56,594 bases of DNA from Gammaproteobacteria bacterium (GTDB lineage: Bacteria; Pseudomonadota; Gammaproteobacteria; Pseudomonadales; Azotimanducaceae), in assembly GCA_009843635.1 (NCBI GenBank), contig VYDB01000131.1, forward strand, positions 1 through 56,594, written 5' to 3'. The notes beneath the pieces are model-generated. The model made no database searches. It was not told the origin of the DNA and was given only the letters and a program-made list of their open reading frames with translations. Made by a program: the position numbers and the translations under genes. Positions 1-7,630 of the stretch are shown one piece after another (position 1 is the stretch's first letter; the number at the start of each line of letters is the position of its first letter).

Positions 1-107
1 CAGCCCCGGCCGCCCCCGAACTCAACCCAAAAACCCTACAGCGCAAGTCCCTCGAATCGAAACAAAGCTGGACAATGGGGCCGCCAATCAACAACAATCC
101 CGGGTAA

Positions 108-497
108 ATGTCCATGAAAAACCAATTCGTCACCACCGTTATCGCCATCCTCATGGTTGGCGTCACCACCATCGGGGTCAACCTCAGCGTCATCGGCGCA
201 ATGGGGGAGGCCAACGATGCCCGCTTCGCCCAAATTGACGCTCGATTCGAGCAGGTTGACGCCCGTTTCGAACAGGTTGATGCTCGATTCCAGCAAGTTG
301 ACGCCCGTTTCGAGCAGATGGACCGCCGCCTGGACCAGATGGAGGACCGGATCGAATCGCTGGAGCGGCGGGTGGATGACGGATTCAGGGAGATGGCTGC
401 CGCCATCGCCCGCTTGGAGGGGTTGATCCACGGCCTTCACGGCACCGCCCGGACCACCGCTGGCCACCCGGCCCCCGAACCCGAACAATCTTCATAG
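108..497 (+). CDS. small membrane-anchored coiled-coil protein (unknown function)
   Basis: The product has 129 residues. One hydrophobic segment lies at about residues 7-32 (FVTTVIAILMVGVTTIGVNL). It is followed by a long heptad-repeat helix in which DARFxQV recurs five times and then degenerates to DRRLDQM and EDRIESL. This is the pattern of a single-pass inner-membrane protein with a parallel coiled coil. The C-terminal 20 residues are Pro/Thr-rich and probably disordered. I do not recognise a named family. The gene stands alone, 77 bp ahead of an SDR gene on the same strand. A long frame on the opposite strand is a shadow of the repeats. Confidence 0.7.
   Translation: MSMKNQFVTTVIAILMVGVTTIGVNLSVIGAMGEANDARFAQIDARFEQVDARFEQVDARFQQVDARFEQMDRRLDQMEDRIESLERRVDDGFREMAAAIARLEGLIHGLHGTARTTAGHPAPEPEQSS
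216..341 (+). repeat. 21-bp in-frame tandem repeat encoding heptads
   Basis: Six consecutive 21-bp units starting at 216, 237, 258, 279, 300 and 321 encode DARFAQI, DARFEQV, DARFEQV, DARFQQV, DARFEQM and DRRLDQM. The first five are nearly identical at the DNA level, so copy number can change by slippage without a frameshift, which would lengthen or shorten the coiled coil. Confidence 0.85.
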
Positions 498-574
498 GCG
501 CGTGCGCCGCGCGGTTGCACGCGCTCGGGGTTGGTGTATTTTGAGTTCCATCCTCCTTTCCGCTGGACCTGTGG

Positions 575-1354
575 ATGCTCCTGCAAGACAAGGTGATCGT
601 CATCAGCGGCGTTGGGCCGGGCTTGGGGCAGGCGTTGGCGCGGCTGGCTGCGGAGGAGGGCGCGAAGGTGGCGCTCGGTGCCCGCAATGGCGCCTATCTT
701 GAGGAAGTGGCTGGGCAGGTTCGGGAGGCCGGGGGTGAAGCAGTTTGGCGTGCCACTGATGTGACCCAAGGCGATCAGTGCCAAGCGCTGGTGAGCGCTG
801 CCGTGGAAGCCTTTGGCGGGCTCGACGGCTTGGTGAACAGCGCCTACGACCACGGCGGTTGGGCCACCTGCGATGCGGCCAACGCCGATGAGTGGGGGGC
901 GGCCTATGACGTGAACTGCCTCGGCGCCCTGCGCATGGCGCAGGCGGCGCTGCCCGCCATGCGTGAAGCGGGTGGCGGCGCGATTGTCAACGTCTCGACC
1001 ATGACCACTGTCAATCCCTTCCCCGGCGAGGCCGCCTACGCTGCCAGCAAGGGTGCGCTCAACGCAATGACTCGGCACATGGCCCAGGACTTCGGCCCGT
1101 TCAACATTCGCGTCAACGCGGTGCGCTTGGGCTGGATTCACGGTGCGCCGGTGCGCGGCTTCATCGATGCCCAAGTGGCCGACGGACGGCTGCGGGAAGA
1201 CGTGGTCGGCGAGATTGCCGGCCGCATCCCGCTGGGTCTGATACCGCCCGAAGACGACTGCGCCCGAGCGGTGCTGTTCTTCGTCTCGAACTACTCCAAG
1301 GTGGTCACCGGCGCCTCACTGGACGCCAACGGCGGCCAGTATATGGCGCCCTGA
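575..1354 (+). CDS. SDR family oxidoreductase
   Basis: A 259-residue classical short-chain dehydrogenase/reductase with a Rossmann fold. The cofactor loop is GVGPGLGQ near residue 12, the NSAYDHG segment stands where NNAG is usual, and the catalytic set is Ser in VNVSTM and YAASK (Tyr and Lys). The C-terminal tail GASLDANGGQYM is typical. It opens a plus-strand cluster with SRPBCC, DUF1214 and sulfotransferase genes, so it probably oxidises a hydroxyl or reduces a ketone on the same substrate. Replacement of NNAG by NSAY is a small departure. The substrate is unknown. The start is TTG or the internal ATG in MLLQDK. Confidence 0.85.
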   Translation: MLLQDKVIVISGVGPGLGQALARLAAEEGAKVALGARNGAYLEEVAGQVREAGGEAVWRATDVTQGDQCQALVSAAVEAFGGLDGLVNSAYDHGGWATCDAANADEWGAAYDVNCLGALRMAQAALPAMREAGGGAIVNVSTMTTVNPFPGEAAYAASKGALNAMTRHMAQDFGPFNIRVNAVRLGWIHGAPVRGFIDAQVADGRLREDVVGEIAGRIPLGLIPPEDDCARAVLFFVSNYSKVVTGASLDANGGQYMAP

Positions 1355-1385
1355 TCAACGCGGAGCACTGGCCATCCGAAGCGCC

Positions 1386-1886
1386 ATGACGGAAGACTCG
1401 GATCCCAAGCTCGCCTACAACCCCGATGCGGTGGTCGTCTCCGAGACAGTGGTGATCGAGGCGCCCGCATCGGTGGTTTGGGCGGTGCTCATCGACCTGC
1501 CGCGATACGGCGAGTGGAACCCGTTCTGCTTCCAGTGCGAATCCACCTTGGAGATGGGCGCGCCGGTAGTGATGAAGCTCAACAGCTACCAGGGGGACGG
1601 GGAGGTGTTCGACAACTGCGAGTACGTTTGCGCCTTCGAGCCGGAAAAGCTGCTCTCGTGGGCATTGCCCCATGACGACGCTTGGCCCTATCCGGCGCGG
1701 CGCGACCAGTTCATCGAATCGCTTGGTTCCGAGCGGTGCGCCTACCACTCGACCGACGCCCTGCTCGGCCCCAACGGCATTCACGTGATGCGCTTTGCGG
1801 GAGGTTGGATCAAACGCGCCTTCGACGATACGGCGCGGGCGCTAAAGGTGAGGGCGGAGGCGCTGCATGCCGCAAGGAAGCTCTGA
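1386..1886 (+). CDS. SRPBCC family protein
   Basis: The 166-residue product has the START/Bet v 1-like layout: an early strand (VSETVVIEAPASVVWAVLID), the hallmark WNPF near residue 40, alternating strands, and a long C-terminal helix (WIKRAFDDTARALKVRAEAL). SRPBCC proteins bind hydrophobic ligands in a deep cavity, and some are cyclases or carriers. The gene begins 31 bp after the SDR and its end overlaps the start of the DUF1214 gene by 20 bp, which implies co-translation. A role in carrying or processing the pathway's hydrophobic intermediate is inferred. Confidence 0.8.
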   Translation: MTEDSDPKLAYNPDAVVVSETVVIEAPASVVWAVLIDLPRYGEWNPFCFQCESTLEMGAPVVMKLNSYQGDGEVFDNCEYVCAFEPEKLLSWALPHDDAWPYPARRDQFIESLGSERCAYHSTDALLGPNGIHVMRFAGGWIKRAFDDTARALKVRAEALHAARKL

Positions 1887-2970
1887 CCAGTCCGTCTTCG
1901 GCGACCCATGGCGCGGTTTCTGCGAGGACCTGCAGCAACTCGGCAGCTTGGTGGAAAGCGCTGCCGGCGCTGACGACCTGGATCGAGCCGAGGGCTATCG
2001 ATACCTCACCCGCCTGCTGAGGTTGGCGCTGGAGATGCAGTTGGAGCACAGTAGCGCCCGTCACCCATCCTTCTACAGCCTGTCCCACGAAACCGCCAAG
2101 ATCGGCGCCGACAACCCCGACAACCTGTACCTCAACGCTGCCGTGGATGGACGCTTGGCTTACGAGATCACCGGCCACGCCGGCGACGCGCCCTACCTGA
2201 GCTTTGGCACCAAGGAGAACCGCTACGCCATCGACGGACGCATGATCTCAACGGGCGAACTGGACAAGGCCGATCTGCGCATTGCCCCGGATGGCAGCTT
2301 GCGCGTTGTGGTATCCGCTGAGCCAGCGCCTGGCAACTGGCTGCCCATGAGTCGGCAAAGCAACATGGTGATCGTGCGGCAAACCTTCAACAACCGAGCG
2401 CGGGAAGCGCCAGCCCGGCTCAACATCCGTCGCTTGGATCCGGATGCGGAATACGATCGTTTGAGCCCGGAACTGCTGGAGCAGCAATTGCACAATGCGC
2501 TGGCCTTCGTGGCTGGCACCGCCAAGACTTTCCTCGGCTGGGTGGAGCGTTTCCGGGTGGAGCACCGCAACCGTTTCCAGTTGGGCGATCAGAGCTTCTA
2601 TCAGGCGGCGGGGGGCGACCCGAACATCTGCTACATCTACGCGTTCTGGGAACTGGAGAGCGACGACGAGGTGCTGCAGGTGCGCTCGCCCGTGCCGCGT
2701 TGCGATTATTGGAACTTCCAGCTCACCAACCTGTGGATGGAGTCCTTGGACTACCGCTTTCACCCGGTGCATTTGAACCACGCCAACGCAGCGCTGGATG
2801 CGGACGGCCTGCTCCGCATCCACGTCTCGCACCGGCCCATCCGGGGCCTGCGCAACAACTTGGTGACCACCGGCCACCGGCGGGGCGTGATGCTCATGCG
2901 TTGGATTGGGGCGGACCGGCATCCGGTGCCGGAACTTCGCCGCTTGACCCGCGCCGAGGTCGGAGCATGA
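1867..2970 (+). CDS. DUF1214 domain-containing protein
   Basis: A 367-residue protein whose C-terminal half carries the DUF1214 pattern: CDYWNFQLTNLWMESLDYR, then a strand-rich segment ending in TGHRRGVMLMRWIGA. The N-terminal 150 residues are mixed alpha/beta with no signal peptide. DUF1214 proteins have no settled reaction and often sit beside oxidoreductase and sulfotransferase genes in lipid- or steroid-type clusters. The gene overlaps the SRPBCC gene upstream (20 bp) and the sulfotransferase downstream (ATGA, 4 bp), so it belongs to one transcription unit. Function not assigned. Confidence 0.75.
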   Translation: MPQGSSDQSVFGDPWRGFCEDLQQLGSLVESAAGADDLDRAEGYRYLTRLLRLALEMQLEHSSARHPSFYSLSHETAKIGADNPDNLYLNAAVDGRLAYEITGHAGDAPYLSFGTKENRYAIDGRMISTGELDKADLRIAPDGSLRVVVSAEPAPGNWLPMSRQSNMVIVRQTFNNRAREAPARLNIRRLDPDAEYDRLSPELLEQQLHNALAFVAGTAKTFLGWVERFRVEHRNRFQLGDQSFYQAAGGDPNICYIYAFWELESDDEVLQVRSPVPRCDYWNFQLTNLWMESLDYRFHPVHLNHANAALDADGLLRIHVSHRPIRGLRNNLVTTGHRRGVMLMRWIGADRHPVPELRRLTRAEVGA

Positions 2971-4139
2971 CCGCGTCGAAGGACGGAGCGCTGGACGCAG
3001 GCAGCCTGATGGCGGAGGCGCAAGCCTTGACCAGGCTGGAGGACTTCGGCCAGCCCCAGTTCATCGCTGGACTCGAAGCGCTGGTGGCGTCCATCGAAGC
3101 GGAGGCCGCGCTCACCGAAGCGGGACTCGCAGCCCAGCGCCAGCGATTGCGGGGGCTGCTGGTCAATCGACTGCGCATCGAACAGGCGCTCCGCGAGCAT
3201 CCCCAGATCCGCAATGAGCGCATCGACGCCCCGTTGGTGATCGTCGGGCTGCCGCGAACGGGCAGCACCCTGACCCACCGGCTGCTGGCCAGTGACCCCG
3301 CCCATACCGCCATGCGTTGGTGGGAAGGACGTTATCCGGCGATGCTCCCCGGTGAGCGGCGCGGGGAGCCGACCGAGCGCCGGGCCTTGGGGCGGGCGGA
3401 AGTGGAGGCGGTGGTCGCGGCATCGCCCGATGCGATGCGCATTCATCCGTGGGACTTCGACGGCGCCGACGAGGAGGTGCTGTTGATTGAGCACAGCTTC
3501 CACAGCACCGTGCCAGAAGCGCACATGCACTTGCCGAGCTACTCGCGTTGGGTGGAGGCGCAGGACCATGTGCCCGCCTACCGCGACCTGCTGGCTTGCC
3601 TGCAGTACTTGCAGTGGCAGACCCCGGAGCGGGCGGGCAAGCGCTGGGTGCTTAAGTCGCCCCACCACTTGGGCTATCTGGACGCCCTGCTACGAGTGTT
3701 CCCTGACGCCAAGATCATTCAGACCCACCGAAATCCCCATGAGACCGTGCCGTCGTTTTGCTCCATGTGCGCCAGCCTCGCCGCGCCGCTGACCCGTAAG
3801 CCCAATGGGCAGTCAATTGGCGCGCACTGGGCGGCGAAGCTCAGCCGCAACCTGCAGGCCAGCGCCGCGGTCGCTGCTCGCCAGCCCAGCAGTTTTATCG
3901 ATTTGCGCTTTCGCGATCTGATCCATGATCCCATTGCCGAGATGAGGCGCCTGTATGCGTTCATCGACCGATCTTTTGACACCCGTGCGCAAAGGGCGAT
4001 GCAGGCGTATCGTCAGGATGACGCCTACCAAACCAACGCCCATCACTACCGCCTTGCGGACTACGGCCTAAGCGAAGGGCGCATTGACGCGCTGTTTGGC
4101 GCCTACATGGCGCACTATGGATTGGGGAAGGGGCGCTAG
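2967..4139 (+). CDS. sulfotransferase family protein
   Basis: The 390-residue product has the two PAPS-binding elements of cytosolic-type sulfotransferases: a 5'-phosphosulfate loop (VIVGLPRTGSTLTHRLL, about residues 90-106) and a 3'-phosphate element (KIIQTHRNPHETVPSF). A KSPHHL segment lies between them. Known members move sulfate from PAPS to a hydroxyl or amine; some bacterial relatives of this length act on lipids or sterols. The ATG at 2967 overlaps the upstream stop codon by 4 bp (ATGA) and is preferred over an open extension back to 2700, which only shadows the DUF1214 gene. Convergent with the TetR gene, ending 4 bp inside it. Confidence 0.85.
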   Translation: MTASKDGALDAGSLMAEAQALTRLEDFGQPQFIAGLEALVASIEAEAALTEAGLAAQRQRLRGLLVNRLRIEQALREHPQIRNERIDAPLVIVGLPRTGSTLTHRLLASDPAHTAMRWWEGRYPAMLPGERRGEPTERRALGRAEVEAVVAASPDAMRIHPWDFDGADEEVLLIEHSFHSTVPEAHMHLPSYSRWVEAQDHVPAYRDLLACLQYLQWQTPERAGKRWVLKSPHHLGYLDALLRVFPDAKIIQTHRNPHETVPSFCSMCASLAAPLTRKPNGQSIGAHWAAKLSRNLQASAAVAARQPSSFIDLRFRDLIHDPIAEMRRLYAFIDRSFDTRAQRAMQAYRQDDAYQTNAHHYRLADYGLSEGRIDALFGAYMAHYGLGKGR

Positions 4140-4786
4140 CCGCTAGGCTGCAGGCCGGGTGACCCGCTTGACTCGTCGCCGGCCTTGATCAGTGAGGGAA
4201 CCACGAAGTCCTTAAGCATCTCCCGCAGCCGAAACTCGTTGCTGGCGAAGGGAAAGTTCACCGTCTGCAGTGACAGGACGACGAACATGCACCACTCCAC
4301 GTACTTGTCGAGGGTGACGCCCTCGCGCAGGCGCCCGAGGCGCTTGGCGTGCTCATAGGTCGGCATGGAGCAGGCCATCGCCGCCTTGTAGCAACCGGCC
4401 AGCGACTCCTCGATGCGTTCATAGAGGTGGGCGCTGTTGTTGACGAACATCAGCTTCAAGGCGGGCCGGCGGCGCAGTTGGCGGATGAACCAGACGATGT
4501 CGTCAATGAGTTGTTCCTCCAAGCTCTCGTGTTCGTAGCGCTGCGTCTCGAAGTCCGCCATCAGCGCGTCGAAGTCTCGGGTCACCGCCTGATTCAATAC
4601 GTCGTCGGCGTCCCTGAAATAGCGGTAGAAGGTGGTCCGGCCCAGTCCGGCCCGCTCGATAACGGCGCTGACTGTGGTGTTTTCCGTCCCTTGGCTTAGG
4701 TAAAGCTCAACGGCGGTATCCAGGATGGCGCGGCGGGTGTCCTCGGCCCGCGCCTGTAGCGTGCCGGTGCCGTTTTTGTTGCTCAT
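4136..4786 (-). CDS. TetR/AcrR family transcriptional regulator
   Basis: A 216-residue regulator. The N-terminal helix-turn-helix is at about residues 15-60 (RRAILDTAVELYL, TVSAVIERAGLGRTTFYRYFRD), followed by an all-helical ligand domain. It is divergent from the Rieske oxygenase gene at 5040 across an AT-rich interval holding two GGAAC-type inverted repeats, so it probably represses that gene and itself until a pathway compound binds. The ligand is unknown. Confidence 0.85.
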   Translation of the reverse strand: MSNKNGTGTLQARAEDTRRAILDTAVELYLSQGTENTTVSAVIERAGLGRTTFYRYFRDADDVLNQAVTRDFDALMADFETQRYEHESLEEQLIDDIVWFIRQLRRRPALKLMFVNNSAHLYERIEESLAGCYKAAMACSMPTYEHAKRLGRLREGVTLDKYVEWCMFVVLSLQTVNFPFASNEFRLREMLKDFVVPSLIKAGDESSGSPGLQPSG

Positions 4787-4854
4787 GGGACGCCCAAGCT
4801 AGCAAAAAACGGATGATCGCTCCACCAGGATGCGTCCACCCTGAGCTGTCCAGT

Positions 4855-4881
4855 AGGAACGGAAACTAAAAAAACGTTCCT
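4855..4881. promoter_or_regulatory. inverted repeat, candidate TetR operator (regulator side)
   Basis: AGGAACG at 4855-4861 and CGTTCCT at 4875-4881 are perfect 7-bp arms with a 13-bp spacer, in the leader of the TetR gene. The same GTTCCT half-site recurs at 5001-5006 beside the oxygenase, which suggests a shared binding protein. Binding is inferred. Confidence 0.5.
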
Positions 4882-4981
4882 TTTTTCAATGCATTAGAGA
4901 ACAAAGAATAGAAGTAAATTCTATATATGGGGAAAAATAGAACAAATTATAAATAAATGTTGATAAACAGGTATTATTTTA

Positions 4982-5004
4982 GAACATATAATAGTATTAT
5001 GTTC
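4982..5004. promoter_or_regulatory. inverted repeat over a -10 box, candidate operator of the Rieske gene
   Basis: GAACATA at 4982-4988 and TATGTTC at 4998-5004 are perfect 7-bp arms. A consensus TATAAT lies at 4987-4992, overlapping the left arm, and the gene start follows at 5040. The geometry suits repression by a TetR protein bound over the -10 box. No well-spaced -35 was found: TTGATA at 4960 would need a 21-bp spacer. Confidence 0.5.
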
Positions 5005-5039
5005 CTATCCTAGGGTGTGTGTCCTACAGGAGGCAAACC

Positions 5040-6074
5040 ATGAGTCTGCCCATTCCCTTTGGCTGGTACGCATTGGCCTACAGCGCGGAGCTTTCGCCGG
5101 GCGATGTGAAGCCGTTGTTCTATTTCGATGAACACATGGTGCTGTTTCGCACCGGGGCTGGCCGGGCGCACGTGATGGAAGCGTTCTGTCCCCATCTCGG
5201 CGCCCACCTCGGCCACGGCGGCCAGGTGCAGGGCGATGCGCTGACCTGCCCTTTTCACGGCTGGCAGTTTGACGGCAACGGCCTCTGCGTGAACGTTCCG
5301 TACGCCCGCGCCATCCCGAAGCGTGCAAAGGAAGGGCCTTGCCTGCACAGCTATCCGGTGCAGGAAAGAAACCAGATGATCTGGGCTTGGTACCACCCGC
5401 GCCGCGTAGCGCCGCTTTGGGATCTTGACGACCTCCCGGAACTGAGCGATCCGGACTGGAGCCCCGTTGACTGCTACGACTGGGAAATCGAATCACCGAT
5501 CCAGGAATCGGGCGAGAATGGGGTGGACATCGCCCACTTCGTCACCGTGCATGGTGCCTTGGCGATGCCCAAGGCCGAGATCGCGTTGGACGGCCATCGC
5601 CGGGAAACCAAGCTGGCCGCACTTGCACCAGCCATTGATGATGAAGGAAACGTCGATTTCGCCAGAACGGAGACCATTGACTTGGTCTCTTGCAACTGCG
5701 GGCCCGGCATGAGCACGCAGACCTTCACCCGCAAGCTGAAGACCGCCATGCTCGGCGCCGTCACCCCGATCACCGCGACCCGGCTGAAGCTGCGCTTCGC
5801 CTTCACCAAGCCGCGCAACATATCCGCGCAGTTCAACATGCTTGCCGACGGCATGATCGCCGAAATCGTCCGCCAAGTGGAGCAGGACATCCCCATTTGG
5901 GAAAACAAGAAGTACGTCGAGTCGCCCCTGCTCTGCGACGGCGACGGACCCGTTGCCAAGTACCGCCGGTGGTTCAGCCAGTTCTACGATGATGCGCCTG
6001 CGCAACCAGCCCGCGCGACGGTGATCCCATCATCGGAGCCGCAGGGCCAGCCAGCGTTGGCGAGCCTAGGATGA
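5040..6074 (+). CDS. Rieske 2Fe-2S oxygenase (KshA/VanA-like terminal oxygenase)
   Basis: A 344-residue single-component oxygenase subunit. The Rieske cluster ligands are CPH in FCPHLGAHLG and CPFH in TCPFHGWQFDG. The mononuclear iron site is seen in ENGVDIAHFVTVHG (Asp and two His), followed by a C-terminal helix-grip region. Size and motif style resemble 3-ketosteroid 9-alpha-hydroxylase and vanillate O-demethylase oxygenases rather than large ring-hydroxylating alpha subunits. The start is ATG 5040 with AGGAGG at 5028-5033; an upstream GTG at 5019 lacks this. Electron-transfer partners are not encoded nearby. Controlled, by inference, by the divergent TetR. Confidence 0.88.
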   Translation: MSLPIPFGWYALAYSAELSPGDVKPLFYFDEHMVLFRTGAGRAHVMEAFCPHLGAHLGHGGQVQGDALTCPFHGWQFDGNGLCVNVPYARAIPKRAKEGPCLHSYPVQERNQMIWAWYHPRRVAPLWDLDDLPELSDPDWSPVDCYDWEIESPIQESGENGVDIAHFVTVHGALAMPKAEIALDGHRRETKLAALAPAIDDEGNVDFARTETIDLVSCNCGPGMSTQTFTRKLKTAMLGAVTPITATRLKLRFAFTKPRNISAQFNMLADGMIAEIVRQVEQDIPIWENKKYVESPLLCDGDGPVAKYRRWFSQFYDDAPAQPARATVIPSSEPQGQPALASLG

Positions 6075-6103
6075 AGCGGCCGGGAGCGATTTGGCTCTCG
6101 CCG

Positions 6104-6952
6104 TTACCAGCAGAAGCAGAGCACCCGCAGTTCGATGCTGCGCCGCGGCTCCCCCTTCGGGTTGGGGTGGGCAAAGGAGGCGTGCGGGCAGGATCTGCCG
6201 ACCACGCCTTCGGAGTCGAATGATTTAATCACCAGCACTTCGTCGGGCGTCATGCTTGGGTAGTAGTACCATCGCTGGCGTTCGGACGCGGCCACGCTAA
6301 ACGTTTCGATGCCGAGGTCATGCCAACTGTAGTTGGCGGCCCCGTAGCCGTAGATCATCGTTTCCTGGAGGTCTTCGGCCCGAATCGTGCGGGCGTCGCA
6401 TACCGCTAGGGGGTGGTCGTCGGCTGAAGGGCTCAAGGGGCGCCAGAAGTTGAGCGCGTACACGCGGGTTGCTCCTTGGGGAACCCGTTCGCCATGCAAG
6501 GCCAAGTAGCGGCCCCAAGTGGTGTTGTCGGTGTAGTCCATGTGGACGCTGCCGATGTAGCCGCCACCCCGTTCCACGCCGGTTGTTCTTTGCGAGCCGT
6601 CCGTGCCGCCGCCCGAGTGCTGCACGCCCGGTTCGCGAATGATGTGGTCGTAGGTGAAGGTAGCCTGGGCGCCGGTGAGCTGTTGGGCGATTGCCTTGCA
6701 TTCCCCGTAGTAGGTTTCCATCACCCGCTCGCAATCGTGGAAGTCCGTCACGGTGCTGGGGCTGTGCACCAATTCGAAGCCGCTGGTGCGCAGACCGAGG
6801 TCCGGGTGGCCCCGGGCGTTCATCACCCTCACGTCCATGGGTTCGAGCATGCCCAACCCGTTGGACCTCGAGCGCAGGTCCACGTGGCGCACCGGGCCGC
6901 CCGTTTGCGACCTGGGTAGAAAGTGCAGTTGCGCGGTGACGGCATCGTTCAT
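6104..6952 (-). CDS. CmcJ/NvfI (AsaB-like) family oxidoreductase
   Basis: The 282-residue product shows the family's layout: an N-terminal segment, a central HMDYTD (an H-x-D like the iron-binding pair of 2-oxoglutarate oxygenases), the LNFWRPL strand, and the C-terminal CPHASFAHPNPKGEPRRSIE region. Family members include cephamycin CmcJ and fungal enzymes (AsaB, NvfI), acting as Fe(II)/2-oxoglutarate-type oxygenases or desaturases. It overlaps the upstream SnoaL-like gene by ATGA and is convergent with the Rieske gene. The substrate is unknown; a role in the same oxygenation pathway is inferred. Confidence 0.75.
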   Translation of the reverse strand: MNDAVTAQLHFLPRSQTGGPVRHVDLRSRSNGLGMLEPMDVRVMNARGHPDLGLRTSGFELVHSPSTVTDFHDCERVMETYYGECKAIAQQLTGAQATFTYDHIIREPGVQHSGGGTDGSQRTTGVERGGGYIGSVHMDYTDNTTWGRYLALHGERVPQGATRVYALNFWRPLSPSADDHPLAVCDARTIRAEDLQETMIYGYGAANYSWHDLGIETFSVAASERQRWYYYPSMTPDEVLVIKSFDSEGVVGRSCPHASFAHPNPKGEPRRSIELRVLCFCW

Positions 6953-7416
6953 GGTTGCTCCAGAAGGTGGGGCACATTGGCCCAGCCGGCCTCGTGGGTG
7001 GTGTAGAAACGGCTGCGCAGGCTAATGTGGCGAAACGCCCACTGGCCGTCTGCGCAAACGAACTGATCATTGTACTGGGCGGCGAGCCAGACGGCTTGAT
7101 TGGTTTTTTTCAGGGTGGCGGTTTGCAGCAGGTACCAGCGCCCTTGGGCGGTGGTGGCGTCTTCGCTGACTTCCACGGCGGAGTTGGTGACGTGATGAAC
7201 CGCGAAGGACATGATGCTCGGCATGTTGCTGAAGAAGCGATGCAGCGCCTCACGCCCGGAAAAGACGCCCATTTCGCCACCATCCCAAACGCCGTCGTCA
7301 GTGAACAGGCTGCATAGGGCATCGGCGGGATAGCCGGCATCGCACAGGTCGCAGTAACGGGCTTTCAGCAACCGGATTTGCTCCGCCGCCTCTAGGCGCC
7401 GCAGACGTGATTCCAT
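6949..7416 (-). CDS. SnoaL-like / NTF2-fold protein
   Basis: A 155-residue protein with an N-terminal helix pair (LEAAEQIRLLKARYCDLCDAG), the acidic SLFTDDGVWDGGEMG loop and a curved beta sheet ending RHISLRSRFYTTHE. This is the SnoaL_4-type cone fold used by small isomerases, hydratases and the beta subunits of ring-hydroxylating dioxygenases. It is co-translated with the CmcJ/NvfI-type gene (4-bp overlap). The exact reaction cannot be assigned. Confidence 0.8.
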   Translation of the reverse strand: MESRLRRLEAAEQIRLLKARYCDLCDAGYPADALCSLFTDDGVWDGGEMGVFSGREALHRFFSNMPSIMSFAVHHVTNSAVEVSEDATTAQGRWYLLQTATLKKTNQAVWLAAQYNDQFVCADGQWAFRHISLRSRFYTTHEAGWANVPHLLEQP

Positions 7417-7630
7417 TTCGTCAACTCCACCATGGAGACTGTTGTCATTGGAGTACCACTTGAAGTTGATGATGAATCATAAGCTCTTGTCCGGCGGCTG
7501 CAACGGGTGGCTATGGCGTTGGTGAACCATCCGGGCTGGACCGGAGGAATCAAAGAGGGTTGGCCACAGCAAGTGATAGGATTTTGTTGGTTAAGCTTGT
7601 GACACCGTATCGTTGTTGGGGAGTGGTCGG

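Noticed and set aside
216..341. CRISPR-like repeat array
   Set aside because: Units are contiguous 21-bp coding repeats without spacers, inside an open reading frame.
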